A stretch of 33,609 bases of DNA. Origin: CAZPMO01 sp964587515 (GTDB lineage Bacteria; Pseudomonadota; Alphaproteobacteria; MPNO01). The stretch spans positions 1-33,609 of the forward strand of contig CAZPMO010000032.1 in the NCBI GenBank assembly GCA_964587515.1, read 5' to 3'. Each line of letters starts with the position of its first letter. Position 1 is the stretch's first letter. Shown one piece after another: positions 8,062 to 16,041 of the stretch. Under the pieces are notes generated by a model. The model ran no database searches, was not told where the DNA came from, and was given only the letters and a program-made list of their open reading frames with translations. The position numbers and the translations under genes were made by a program.

Positions 8062-9120
8062 ATGAACCAGAAATATGGCCGTTTCATCCTGATCTGGATG
8101 TTGATCCTCGGGACCATCTATCTCGGCGACCGCTTCATCCGCGACGTGTTCCTGACCGCCGATACGCCGCGCGCTGTGACGCCGCGCGGCTCGCTGGCCG
8201 ACAGCGAACGCTCGGCGGTCAAACTGTTCGAGAACGTCTCGCCGTCCGTGGTCTATATCTTCAGCCGCAACGGCCGCGGTTCCGGGGCGGGCTCCGGCTT
8301 CGTCTGGGACCGGGCCGGCCATGTGGTCACCAACCATCACGTGGTCGAGGGCGCATCCCAGGTCGCGGTTCGCATGGACGACGGCGAGGCGGTGGCCGCC
8401 AAGGTGATCGGCGTGGCGGAAGACTACGACCTCGCCGTGGTGCGCCTGGGCGAGGTGCGCGCGACCATGCGGCCGATCCCGGTCGGCACGTCCACCGATC
8501 TCAAGGTCGGCCAGTCCGTTTTCGCCATCGGTAACCCGTTCGGTCTGTCGCGGACCCTGACCACCGGCATCATCAGCGCGCTCGACCGTCGCCTGCCGAC
8601 CTCCAGCAATCGCGAGGTGCGCGGCGTGATCCAGACCGACGCGGCGATCAACCCGGGCAATTCGGGCGGGCCGCTGCTCGATTCGGCGGGCCGGCTGATC
8701 GGGGTCAATACCGCCATTATTTCCGATACCGGCGCCTCGGCGGGGATTGGCTTCGCGGTGCCGGTCGATATCGTGAACCGCATCGTGCCGCGTCTGATCA
8801 GCGACGGCAGCGTGCCCCGGCCGGGGATCGGCATCGTCGTGCTCGACGAGGAAACGACCGCGCGGCTCGGCGCCAACGGGCTGGTGATCGCCCGGGTGGT
8901 GCCAGGGTCTTCGGCCGACCGCGCCGGGCTGCGCGCCGCCGACTTCGACGGCCGGACGCTGGGCGATGTGATCACCCAGGTCAACGGCGTCGCAGTGCGC
9001 ACGATCGCCCAGTTCGCGGCCGAGCTTGCCCGCGTCGGCATCGGCAACCGAGCCGAACTCACCGTCGTCAACCGCGGCCGCGCGCGCGGCGTAACCGTCA
9101 CGGTCGCCGATATCTCGTGA
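8062..9120 (+). CDS. membrane-anchored S1C (HtrA/DegS-like) serine protease
   Basis: A 352-residue trypsin-like protease of the HtrA family that should act in the periplasm on damaged or regulatory proteins. An uncleaved N-terminal membrane anchor (residues 8-22) precedes the protease domain with catalytic His93 (TNHHVV), Asp123 (YDLAVV) and Ser201 (GNSGGPLL), followed by one PDZ domain (about 250-350). One anchor plus one PDZ is the DegS layout rather than DegP. The start is uncertain: 8062 puts the anchor right at the N-terminus, but in-frame ATGs at 8029 and 8032 are possible and none has a clear ribosome site. Its partner (for instance an anti-sigma factor) is not in the window. Confidence 0.93.
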   Translation: MNQKYGRFILIWMLILGTIYLGDRFIRDVFLTADTPRAVTPRGSLADSERSAVKLFENVSPSVVYIFSRNGRGSGAGSGFVWDRAGHVVTNHHVVEGASQVAVRMDDGEAVAAKVIGVAEDYDLAVVRLGEVRATMRPIPVGTSTDLKVGQSVFAIGNPFGLSRTLTTGIISALDRRLPTSSNREVRGVIQTDAAINPGNSGGPLLDSAGRLIGVNTAIISDTGASAGIGFAVPVDIVNRIVPRLISDGSVPRPGIGIVVLDEETTARLGANGLVIARVVPGSSADRAGLRAADFDGRTLGDVITQVNGVAVRTIAQFAAELARVGIGNRAELTVVNRGRARGVTVTVADIS

Positions 9121-9190
9121 GCCGGCGCGGCGGTTCAACGCGACCGTCCCACATGATACGGTCTTATTGGGATCAGGGAGGAATCAGTCC

Positions 9191-10054
9191 GTGAAGGTCT
9201 ATCTCGATTACAACCAGGAAGAGCTCGATATTCAGTACGAGCACCGTCATTTCGTGCCCGACGCCGAGGAATTCATCGCCAGGCATCGCGTCGAGAGCGA
9301 GCGCGTGCGCGCCGCCGCCAAGGGACAATTCGATGTCGCCTACGGTCCGAGCGAAGACGAAATCCTCGATATCTATCTCGCGGATAGCGACGCGCCGGTG
9401 CCGACCGTGGTGTTTTTCCACGGCGGGCGTTGGGCGATGGGCAGCAAGACCAGCAATTGCGAAGGCGCGGAAGTCTATACCGCCCAGGGCGTCAATTTCG
9501 TCTCGGTCAATTTCACCCTGCTGCCCAATGTCACCATGGACGAGTTGGTTCGCCAGTGCCGCGCCGCCTGCGCCTGGTTGTGGCGCAACGCCGAAAGCTA
9601 CGGCGGCGACCGCGACCGCATGTTCGTGCACGGCAAGTCGTCGGGCGGCCATGTGGCGGCGATGATGGCGGTGACCGACTGGAAGGCCTTCGACCAGGAC
9701 CTGCCCGCCGATCTGTTCAAGGGCGGGCTGGTGGTCAGCGGCATGTACGACCTGGAACCCGTGCGCCGGACGTTTCGCAACGAATGGCTCAAGCTCGACA
9801 AGGAAGGGGCGGCGCGTAACAGCCCGATCCTCCATATCCCGGAAAACGGCATTCCGTTGATCGTCGGGGTGGGCGCGCTCGAGACCGACGAGTTTCGCCG
9901 CCACGCCCGCGAGTTCGCCGCCGCGTGGCGCGCGCGCGGCTTCGATTGCCGGCATCTCGAAATGGAAGGCCGCCATCATTTCAGCGTCAATGATGAGATG
10001 AAAGATCCCGACGGTGCCCTGGTCGCGCCGTTTCTGGGGTGGATGGGTATTTAA
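9191..10054 (+). CDS. alpha/beta hydrolase, kynurenine formamidase/esterase-like
   Basis: A 287-residue alpha/beta-hydrolase. The oxyanion motif HGGRW (77-81) and nucleophile elbow GKSSG (Ser150) are those of the BD-FAE/kynurenine-formamidase-type esterases, and the C-terminal GRHHFSV supplies a probable catalytic His. Hydrolysis of a small ester or amide is expected; true formamidase activity is only one possibility. The start is taken at GTG 9191 because the strong ribosome site GGGAGGA sits at the right distance before it; an earlier TTG at 9167 would place that site inside the gene. It ends one base from the stop of the convergent hdaA, and stands 70 bp after the protease gene. Confidence 0.88.
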   Translation: MKVYLDYNQEELDIQYEHRHFVPDAEEFIARHRVESERVRAAAKGQFDVAYGPSEDEILDIYLADSDAPVPTVVFFHGGRWAMGSKTSNCEGAEVYTAQGVNFVSVNFTLLPNVTMDELVRQCRAACAWLWRNAESYGGDRDRMFVHGKSSGGHVAAMMAVTDWKAFDQDLPADLFKGGLVVSGMYDLEPVRRTFRNEWLKLDKEGAARNSPILHIPENGIPLIVGVGALETDEFRRHAREFAAAWRARGFDCRHLEMEGRHHFSVNDEMKDPDGALVAPFLGWMGI

Positions 10055-10055
10055 A

Positions 10056-10706
10056 TTAGCTCTTCATTCCCGCCATCACGTCGCGGATCAGCGGCAGGGT
10101 GACGGCGCGCTTTTGCCGGAGCGCCGCGTCATCGGCGGCGGCGACCATCCGGTGCGCGACCTCGAACGAGCGGTCCATGCGGGTCACCAGATAGGACACC
10201 ACTTCGGCGCCGACGCGAATCTGTCGGTCGGCGAACAGTTTTATCAGCAGCCCGGCGATCAGCGTGTCGTCGGGCGCCGCGACCGCGACCGTCGGCGCGG
10301 CGCGCAGACGCGACATCAGGTCGGGCAGACGGTCCGGCCAGCGCGCCGGCGGGGTGCGCGACGTGATCAGCATGTGGCCGCCGCCTTCCGCGAGACGGTT
10401 GAACAGATGAAACAGCGTTTCGTCGTCAATGGTCCCGGGGTCGTCGGCGTCGTCTATGATGTAACTGACGTCGTCGGGGTTGCCCGCGACGCCGGTCGCG
10501 GCGCCCGATTGCGCCCGCCACACCTCGGCCAGATGGGTCTTGCCGCAACCGGGCGGCCCCCAGATCACCAGCGCCGGTCCCGGCCAGTCGGGCCAGCGGT
10601 CGAGCCAAGCGACAGCGTCTTCATTGCACGGTGCGACCATGAAGTCTTCCCGCCCGCGCGCCGCGCGGTGGCCCAGGTCGAGCGAAAGCTGTTTTGTCTC
10701 GGTCAA
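10056..10706 (-). CDS. hdaA: HdaA, DnaA-homologous regulator of replication initiation
   Basis: A 216-residue AAA+ protein with the DnaA ATPase fold but no DNA-binding domain IV. In alphaproteobacteria HdaA works with the sliding clamp to convert DnaA-ATP to DnaA-ADP after replication starts. It shows an N-terminal clamp-binding motif QLSLDL (residues 6-11), Walker A GPPGCGKTH, a Walker-B-like YIIDDADD, and sensor region TSRTPP. The start is a TTG at 10706: the next ATG (residue 23) would remove the clamp-binding motif. The TTGA overlaps the stop of the AI-2E permease by 4 bp, making it the last gene of a four-gene coupled operon. Confidence 0.93.
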   Translation of the reverse strand: MTETKQLSLDLGHRAARGREDFMVAPCNEDAVAWLDRWPDWPGPALVIWGPPGCGKTHLAEVWRAQSGAATGVAGNPDDVSYIIDDADDPGTIDDETLFHLFNRLAEGGGHMLITSRTPPARWPDRLPDLMSRLRAAPTVAVAAPDDTLIAGLLIKLFADRQIRVGAEVVSYLVTRMDRSFEVAHRMVAAADDAALRQKRAVTLPLIRDVMAGMKS

Positions 10707-11779
10707 GGCTCGCCCCCGCCACCGCCGTCACCGGTGTAAAGGGCGCTTGCCTGATAGCGCGCCAGACCGAAACGGGCCAGCACGCCGATGGTCGCCGCGA
10801 TCGGCACCGCCAGCAGCACACCCAGGAACCCGAACAGCGCGCCGCCGGCCAGCAGCGCGAAGATCATCCATACCGGGTGCAGCCCGACCCGGTCTCCGAC
10901 CAGCTTGGGAGTCACCACATTCCCTTCGATCACCTGCCCGACGATGAATACCCCGGCCACCAGCGCGATCGGGACCCAGCCGTCGAACTGTGCGAAGGCG
11001 AGGCCGATACCGAGGGCGAACCCCGTCAACATGCCGAAATAGGGGACGAAGGAAATCAGCCCCGTGCCGAGCCCCACGATCAACCCGAAATCGAGGCCGA
11101 TCAGCGACAATCCCACCCCATAGAAGACGGCGAGCAGCAGACACACGATCGCCTGGCCGCGCGCGAAGGCGGCCAGCGTCTCGTCGATCAGGCTCAACTG
11201 CCCGCGGATCGTCTCGGCCGAGTTCCGTGGCAACCAGTCGTCGAGCTTCGTGACCAGCCGGTCCCAGTCGCGCAGCAGGTAAAACGTCACCACCGGCGTG
11301 ATCACCACCAGCGACAGCAGGTTCAGCAGCGCGAGACCGCCGCTCCACAGGCGCGACAACAGCTTGCCCAGCCAGGCCACGGAATCCCCAGCCAGCGCGC
11401 TGACCGCGCCGCGCAGCCGCTCCAAATCGTCGGGCGACAGGCGCGCCTGGACCAGCGCGAGTATTTCCTCGATCCGGCTCCGCAACATGTCGCCATACTC
11501 AGGAAGGCGGGCCGCTAAATTCAGAAGCTGGGTCTGAAGCAGCGGCGCCAGGATCATCAGAAGCGCGATGACCGCGATCAGGAAAACGACGGTCAGCGCG
11601 GTGGCCGCCAGCACCCGCGACAATCCCCATTTTTCCAGCCGGTCACAGGCGGGATCGAGGAAATAGGCGATCGCCATGCCGAGAACGAACGGCAGAAGCA
11701 CCGCGCGCAGGAGAAATATCAGCACGAAAAAAACCGCGAAGCCGACGAACCAGTACGCCAATTGCCGTTCCCGGCTCAC
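10703..11779 (-). CDS. AI-2E/PerM family transporter
   Basis: A 358-residue membrane protein of the AI-2E (PerM/YdiK/TqsA) family, with two hydrophobic helices at the N-terminus, a long soluble stretch with weak coiled-coil character (about 85-140), and five or six further membrane segments including the family motif GLGTGLISFVPYFGMLTG and VGDRVGLHPVWMIFALLAGG. Members export signalling molecules or act as cation/proton exchangers; the substrate here is unknown. The frame is open further upstream, but the start is set at GTG 11779 because it overlaps the pgsA stop in GTGA and gives the standard N-terminus. Location next to hdaA and purM is the usual alphaproteobacterial order. Confidence 0.92.
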   Translation of the reverse strand: MSRERQLAYWFVGFAVFFVLIFLLRAVLLPFVLGMAIAYFLDPACDRLEKWGLSRVLAATALTVVFLIAVIALLMILAPLLQTQLLNLAARLPEYGDMLRSRIEEILALVQARLSPDDLERLRGAVSALAGDSVAWLGKLLSRLWSGGLALLNLLSLVVITPVVTFYLLRDWDRLVTKLDDWLPRNSAETIRGQLSLIDETLAAFARGQAIVCLLLAVFYGVGLSLIGLDFGLIVGLGTGLISFVPYFGMLTGFALGIGLAFAQFDGWVPIALVAGVFIVGQVIEGNVVTPKLVGDRVGLHPVWMIFALLAGGALFGFLGVLLAVPIAATIGVLARFGLARYQASALYTGDGGGGGEP

Positions 11780-12321
11780 TTGGCGTCCTCCATATTCGCC
11801 ATCTGGCGCCCCCACACCACCAGATACCAGCCGCCCGACAGGATCGTGGTCGCGATGACCAGATAGCGTATCGCCGGCTCGAATTGTCCGCCGTCGAAAC
11901 CGAGCCCGGCCTGGCCCAATACGATCACGGCGAACAGAATCTGCGCGGCGGTGTTGCATTTGCTGACCAGCACCGGATGCATTCGCGGGCCGTCGCGATA
12001 GATCGAGAGCAGCAGCACGCCGCCGACGATCATCAGATCGCGGAAGACCACCAGCACGACGATCAACGTGTCGGCGAGGCCCTGAACGCCGAGCGTTATA
12101 TACACGCCGACCAGCAGCACCTTGTCGGCCAGAGGATCGAGATAGGCGCCAAGCTCCGTTTCCTGGTCCATGTGCTTGGCGATATAGCCATCGACCGCAT
12201 CGGAGACCCCGGCCACGAAAAACACCCAGAACGCCCAGTCATATGCCGACTTCAGAATCAAATAGACCACCAGGGGCACGGCCAGCAGGCGGGCGAGGGA
12301 TATGAGGTTGGGAAGGCTCAT
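11776..12321 (-). CDS. pgsA: CDP-alcohol phosphatidyltransferase (PgsA-type)
   Basis: A 181-residue membrane enzyme that should transfer a phosphatidyl group from CDP-diacylglycerol, most likely to glycerol-3-phosphate for phosphatidylglycerol synthesis. The CDP-alcohol motif is complete in its acidic residues: Asp41, Asp44, Gly45, Ala48, Gly58, Asp62 and Asp66 (the stretch from SDAVDG to LDPLADK); the usual Arg after the Ala is Lys49. Four to six hydrophobic segments are visible. The ATG at 12321 overlaps the stop of the DUF2066 gene in ATGA. Whether this is the sole PgsA or a second paralogue used for another alcohol cannot be told from the window. Confidence 0.87.
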   Translation of the reverse strand: MSLPNLISLARLLAVPLVVYLILKSAYDWAFWVFFVAGVSDAVDGYIAKHMDQETELGAYLDPLADKVLLVGVYITLGVQGLADTLIVVLVVFRDLMIVGGVLLLSIYRDGPRMHPVLVSKCNTAAQILFAVIVLGQAGLGFDGGQFEPAIRYLVIATTILSGGWYLVVWGRQMANMEDAK

Positions 12322-13490
12322 TCCGACAACCTGGCCTTGTCGCCGCTCTCTTCTTCGGAGTCTCGGGTCGGCCGCAGGACCCAGGACACCGCGCCGCGCG
12401 CCAGGCTGACGTCGCGTTGGGCAAGGGCGGACACCAGCTGTTCCCGATCGCCGAAATAGCGCAACCGCACCATCGCCTCGCGTCGGCTCAGCGCGATCAA
12501 CTCGCTGGTCTGCAGGAACGCAATTCCCTGAAGCTTGCGCTCCATGAACACCCAATCCTCGAGCCCGCGCAATGGCACCAGGGCGACCAGCATGCTGCGC
12601 TGATCGAAACGCAGCAAATTGTCCGCCTTCCAGTCCTCTTCGATCTGGCGGGACATCGCCTGGGCGGCGTAAGCGATCAGCCCGGCGACCCGCTGGCCTT
12701 GCTTCGCGACGAAACTGCGCACCAGGGTGCGATCCTGATCGGTCGCGCCCGACCGCGTGACCGTAACCTGGAGAAGGGCCGCCTTGCTGGCGCGGTCCCG
12801 CGTACGGACCGCGAGCGCGACCACCATGCCGGCCGCGCCGTATCGCCGCATGATTGTCCTCATGCGCCCCGTCTCGCCGCGCGCCGCCTGATCGGGGCTG
12901 ATATCGTTGATGTCGGCGAGGTCGCCCCGGGGGATGATCATCGGCACCAACCCGTCCGATGGCGGCAGCTTGGCCCAAGCGGTGCGCCATGGATTGGGAT
13001 TGTCCCACAGCAGGTATGTTCCGGCGGTGCGGTACACCGGCAACACCAGCAACGGCTTGTTTCGGGTTTCCGCGAAGGGGACGCTCGCTTCGCGCAGCAA
13101 GCGGCGCACGGCATTTCGGTTGAACCGGAAACTCAGGGTGCCCAGATAGCGCACCCGCGAGGTCTTTTCCGCATCGACCTCGAAATCGCGCACCAGCGCG
13201 GCGACGCCTTCGGCATCGAGCTTGGGCAGAGTTGCGATCCGCGCGCGCGGCACCAATCGCGCCATCAGCCGCCGGAACGCCGCCATATGCCCTTGGGCGC
13301 GGGCAAGGCCGCGCGCCGCGGCGGCGGTCTTCGCCGTCACATCGACAGCCACGTCGAGGATCGTGTATACGTCGCCGGCGCCCGCCTTTTGGGTCGCGGC
13401 GCGGGCCGGCGCGCCGCCGACCGCGATCGACACCGAAAGTATCGCGAAAATCGAGACCATGGCGAACATGGCGCGTCCAGGAAACATCAT
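12318..13490 (-). CDS. DUF2066 domain-containing protein, exported
   Basis: A 390-residue protein with a cleavable signal peptide (hydrophobic core AMVSIFAILSVSIAVGG, cleavage near ARA) followed by a DUF2066 domain. Recognisable family features are DVTAKTAAAARGLARAQGHMAAFRRLM near the N-terminus and LPVYRTAGTYLLWDNPNPWRTAW in the middle. The function is unknown; it should be periplasmic. In alphaproteobacteria the family is regularly found directly upstream of the phospholipid synthase and hdaA, as here, and the 4-bp overlap with pgsA suggests translational coupling. It is the first gene of the operon; its promoter should lie in the 102-bp space shared with purM. Two adjacent ATGs (13490 and 13487) could both serve as start. 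Confidence 0.85.
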   Translation of the reverse strand: MMFPGRAMFAMVSIFAILSVSIAVGGAPARAATQKAGAGDVYTILDVAVDVTAKTAAAARGLARAQGHMAAFRRLMARLVPRARIATLPKLDAEGVAALVRDFEVDAEKTSRVRYLGTLSFRFNRNAVRRLLREASVPFAETRNKPLLVLPVYRTAGTYLLWDNPNPWRTAWAKLPPSDGLVPMIIPRGDLADINDISPDQAARGETGRMRTIMRRYGAAGMVVALAVRTRDRASKAALLQVTVTRSGATDQDRTLVRSFVAKQGQRVAGLIAYAAQAMSRQIEEDWKADNLLRFDQRSMLVALVPLRGLEDWVFMERKLQGIAFLQTSELIALSRREAMVRLRYFGDREQLVSALAQRDVSLARGAVSWVLRPTRDSEEESGDKARLSE

Positions 13491-13579
13491 TGAAAACTGC
13501 CGTCGGCTGTCTATTTTCGGCGCGGTGAATCGCGGCTCATGTTAGCATTCCCACGATCCGAAAGGTAACACGTTCACGA

Positions 13580-13595
13580 ATGCGGGGCAGCTATT
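13580..13595 (+). promoter_or_regulatory. purM translation start region (GGGG then ATT)
   Basis: ATGCGGGGCAGCTATT. The GGGG run sits five bases before the in-frame ATT, a normal Shine-Dalgarno spacing. The ATG at 13580 is out of frame and would give only a five-residue peptide ending at the TAG at 13595-13597. Deleting one G of the run would put this ATG in frame with purM, so both a rare AUU start and a homopolymer error fit. Confidence 0.55.
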
Positions 13596-14663
13596 AGCGG
13601 GACCACTTACAAAGACTCCGGCGTCGATATCGATTCGGGCGCGGCCCTGGTGGACGCCATCGCGCCGCTTGCGAAGTCGACCGCCCGGCCGGGCGCCGGC
13701 ACCGCGCTCGGCGGCTTCGGCGCGCTGTTCGATCCGGCCGCGGCCGGGTTCAAGGACCCGGTGCTGGTGGCCGCGACCGATGGCGTCGGCACCAAGCTGC
13801 GAATCGCCACCGCCGTCGGACGACATGACACGATCGGCATCGATCTGGTCGCGATGTGCGTCAACGATCTTGTCGTGCAGGGCGCGGAGCCGTTGTTTTT
13901 CCTGGATTATTTTGCCACCGGCCGGCTTGAGACGGATATCGCCGAGGCGGTCGTGGTCGGCATCGCGGCGGGTTGCCGCGAGGCGGGTTGCGCCCTGATC
14001 GGCGGCGAGACGGCGGAAATGCCCGGCATGTACCAGGCCGGCGATTACGATATCGCCGGTTTCGCGGTGGGCGCGGCCGAACGCGGCACCTTGCTGGGCG
14101 GAGACGGCATCGCGCCGGGCGACGCGGTCCTCGGGCTCGCCGCGTCCGGATTGCATGCCAACGGCTTCTCCCTGGTGCGCCGCATCGTCGAGGATGGCGG
14201 GCACGACTATGGCGCGCCGCCGCCGTACGACGCCGAATCGGGGACGACCCTCGGCGAGGCGCTGCTGAGCCCGACGCGGATTTATGTGCGCGGCGCGTTG
14301 GCGGCCCACCGGGCCGGGCTGATCAAGGGGCTCGCCCACATCACGGGCGGCGGTTTCACTGAAAACGTGCCGCGCATCCTGCCCGACGGCGTCGCCGTCG
14401 AAATCGACGCGACGTCCTGGTCCCTGCCGCCGGTCTTCTCCTGGTTGATGGATGAAGGCGGCGTCGCGCGAACCGAAATGGCGCGCACCTTCAATTGCGG
14501 GATCGGCATGGTCGCGATCGTCGCCGCTGACCAGGCGGAAGAGGCCAGACGGGTCCTGACCGAGAACGGTGAGACCGTGACCAGGATCGGCGACATCGTC
14601 GAGCGCACTCCGCAACTGCCGCAGGTCACCATGATTGGACTGGATGAAGCATGGCGCGGCTAA
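13593..14663 (+). CDS. purM: phosphoribosylformylglycinamidine cyclo-ligase, apparent ATT start
   Basis: AIR synthetase: closes the imidazole ring in purine synthesis using ATP. The 356-residue protein carries the family landmarks in order: YKDSGVDIDSGAALV, GGFGALFDP, TDGVGTKLRIA, GIDLVAMCVNDL, GAEPLFFLDY, GGETAEMPGMY, LTGGGFTENVPRILP and TFNCGIGMV. There is no ATG, GTG or TTG in frame between the upstream stop (13566-13568) and GTG 13650, and that GTG would delete the conserved YKDSGVDIDSG strand. The conserved N-terminus starts at ATT 13593, preceded by GGGG at 13584-13587. Either the gene uses a rare AUU start, or one extra G was called there (removing it joins ATG 13580 to this frame). 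It overlaps purN by 13 bp. Confidence 0.93.
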   Translation: MSGTTYKDSGVDIDSGAALVDAIAPLAKSTARPGAGTALGGFGALFDPAAAGFKDPVLVAATDGVGTKLRIATAVGRHDTIGIDLVAMCVNDLVVQGAEPLFFLDYFATGRLETDIAEAVVVGIAAGCREAGCALIGGETAEMPGMYQAGDYDIAGFAVGAAERGTLLGGDGIAPGDAVLGLAASGLHANGFSLVRRIVEDGGHDYGAPPPYDAESGTTLGEALLSPTRIYVRGALAAHRAGLIKGLAHITGGGFTENVPRILPDGVAVEIDATSWSLPPVFSWLMDEGGVARTEMARTFNCGIGMVAIVAADQAEEARRVLTENGETVTRIGDIVERTPQLPQVTMIGLDEAWRG

Positions 14664-15292
14664 GTGTCGCGGTTCTGATCTCCGGTCGGGGCAGCAACCT
14701 TCAGGCCCTGATCGATGCCTGTGCGGCTGATGACTTTCCGGCGGAGATCGTCCTGGTGGTATCGAACGTGCCGGGCGTGGCCGGAATTGACCGCGCGGAG
14801 GCGGCGGGGATCAAAACCCGGATCATCGATCACCGCGATTACGCCGACCGCGAAGGTTTCGAACGCGATCTCGATGCCGTCGTCAGCGAAACCGGGGCCG
14901 CCCTGGTCTGTCTCGCGGGATTCATGCGGTTGCTGACGGAAACCTTTGTTGAGCGTTGGAAAGACAGGCTGATCAACATTCACCCGTCGCTGCTGCCCGC
15001 TTACAAGGGGCTGGATACGCACCGCAGGGTGCTCGAAGACGGCGCCAACACGACCGGTTGCACCGTCCATTTTGTACGACCGGCGATGGATGACGGCCCG
15101 ATCATCGTGCAGGAGGAGGTGCCGGTGTACGGGGACGACGACGAAGACAAACTCGCCGCGCGCGTGCTGGAAGCCGAACATAGATGCTATCCCCTGGCGT
15201 TGCGGCTGATCGCCGAGGGTCGCGCCCGGGTCGCGGGCGACCGGGTAGAGATCGACGGAACCGCTTCCGATGAATCCCGATCCGCGCTATAG
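14651..15292 (+). CDS. purN: phosphoribosylglycinamide formyltransferase
   Basis: GAR transformylase, third step of purine synthesis, using 10-formyl-tetrahydrofolate. The 213-residue protein shows the phosphate-binding ISGRGSNLQAL (10-20), the catalytic set Asn109, His111 and Asp147 in INIHPSLLPAYKG and MDDGPI, and a slightly extended C-terminus. The ATG lies inside the end of purM (13-bp overlap), the usual purM-purN coupling. A 35-bp space leads to the small oxidase-subunit gene. Confidence 0.96.
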   Translation: MARLSVAVLISGRGSNLQALIDACAADDFPAEIVLVVSNVPGVAGIDRAEAAGIKTRIIDHRDYADREGFERDLDAVVSETGAALVCLAGFMRLLTETFVERWKDRLINIHPSLLPAYKGLDTHRRVLEDGANTTGCTVHFVRPAMDDGPIIVQEEVPVYGDDDEDKLAARVLEAEHRCYPLALRLIAEGRARVAGDRVEIDGTASDESRSAL

Positions 15293-15327
15293 CTTCGCCA
15301 TCAAGGCGAACAAAGGAGAAGGTCCGA

Positions 15328-15456
15328 ATGGCCTTTGACGAACAGGCCGAAAATCAGCGCCACCAGGATTGCTGGAACGGTTTCGTAAAGTTCCTGACCT
15401 GGTCCTCGATCAGCACGATCGTGGTTCTCGGCGCGCTGGCGCTGACGCTGCTGTAA
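15328..15456 (+). CDS. aa3-type cytochrome c oxidase subunit IV (small)
   Basis: A 42-residue protein, MAFDEQAENQRHQDCWNGF followed by VKFLTW and one C-terminal membrane helix (about 24-42). This is the pattern of the tiny fourth subunit of alphaproteobacterial aa3 oxidases: a short polar N-terminus, a W-x-x-F-x-K/F-x-T-W block and a single helix. In known structures it packs against subunits I and III and is not needed for catalysis. A good ribosome site, AAAGGAGAAGG, precedes the ATG. It stands alone between purN and ndk, away from the main oxidase genes, which is common for this subunit. Confidence 0.85.
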   Translation: MAFDEQAENQRHQDCWNGFVKFLTWSSISTIVVLGALALTLL

Positions 15457-15461
15457 TAGCA

Positions 15462-15478
15462 GTCGGCCGTCAGCCGAC
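15462..15478. terminator. short hairpin between convergent genes
   Basis: GTCGGC and GCCGAC form a perfect 6-bp stem around a 5-base loop. It lies between the oxidase-subunit stop and the end of ndk, overlapping the ndk stop codon. No U-run follows on either strand, so intrinsic termination would be weak. Confidence 0.3.
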
Positions 15479-15892
15479 GATTTCCAGTTCGGCGAAGAAG
15501 AACGCGATTTCGTGGGCCGCGTTTTCCGCAGAGTCCGAGCCGTGGACCGAGTTGGCCTCGATCGATTCGCCGAACTCGCTGCGGATGGTGCCCTCGTCGG
15601 CATTGGCGGGGTTTGTCGCCCCCATCACGTCGCGGTTTCGGGTGACGGCGTCCTCGCCTTCGAGCACTTGAACGACGACCGGTCCGGAAACCATGAATTC
15701 GCACAGATCGTCGAAAAACGCCCGTTCGGCGTGAACGGCATAGAATTGTTCGGCCTGTTCGCGGGTCAGATGCAACCGCCGCTGGGCAACGACGCGGAGT
15801 CCCGCCGATTCAAGCCGTGCGATGATCAACCCCGTGATGTTCCGCCGCGTGGCGTCGGGTTTGATGATCGAAAGGGTCCTCTCAAGGGCCAT
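15470..15892 (-). CDS. ndk: nucleoside diphosphate kinase
   Basis: Balances NTP pools by phosphate transfer through a phospho-histidine. The 140-residue length and MALERTLSIIKPDA start are typical. Active-site residues are all present: Lys11, Tyr51, Arg87, Arg104, Asn114 and the phosphorylated His117 in NSVHGSDS. The upstream frame is open, but the ATG at 15892 gives the universal N-terminus. It is divergent from the ABC-F gene across 149 bp and convergent with the small oxidase subunit. Confidence 0.97.
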   Translation of the reverse strand: MALERTLSIIKPDATRRNITGLIIARLESAGLRVVAQRRLHLTREQAEQFYAVHAERAFFDDLCEFMVSGPVVVQVLEGEDAVTRNRDVMGATNPANADEGTIRSEFGESIEANSVHGSDSAENAAHEIAFFFAELEIVG

Positions 15893-16041
15893 GCTGTTCA
15901 AGTGCTCCAATAGCCGGAAACGCGCGGCCTTATATACGTATCGCCAGCCCCCGGCAACCGGCTTGTTGCATTTTCGAATCGGGGCGAAATTCGCGCCACG
16001 GACCCTTTCGGACCCGGATAACACATGGTACACGCCAGCCC

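Noticed and set aside
7963..9138. 391-residue minus-strand reading frame opposite the protease gene
   Set aside because: Shadow of the HtrA/DegS-like gene, whose catalytic triad is complete.
13580..13597. Five-codon leader peptide before purM
   Set aside because: ATG CGG GGC AGC TAT TAG lacks a good ribosome site and overlaps the purM start; a single-base error or ATT start explains the site more simply.
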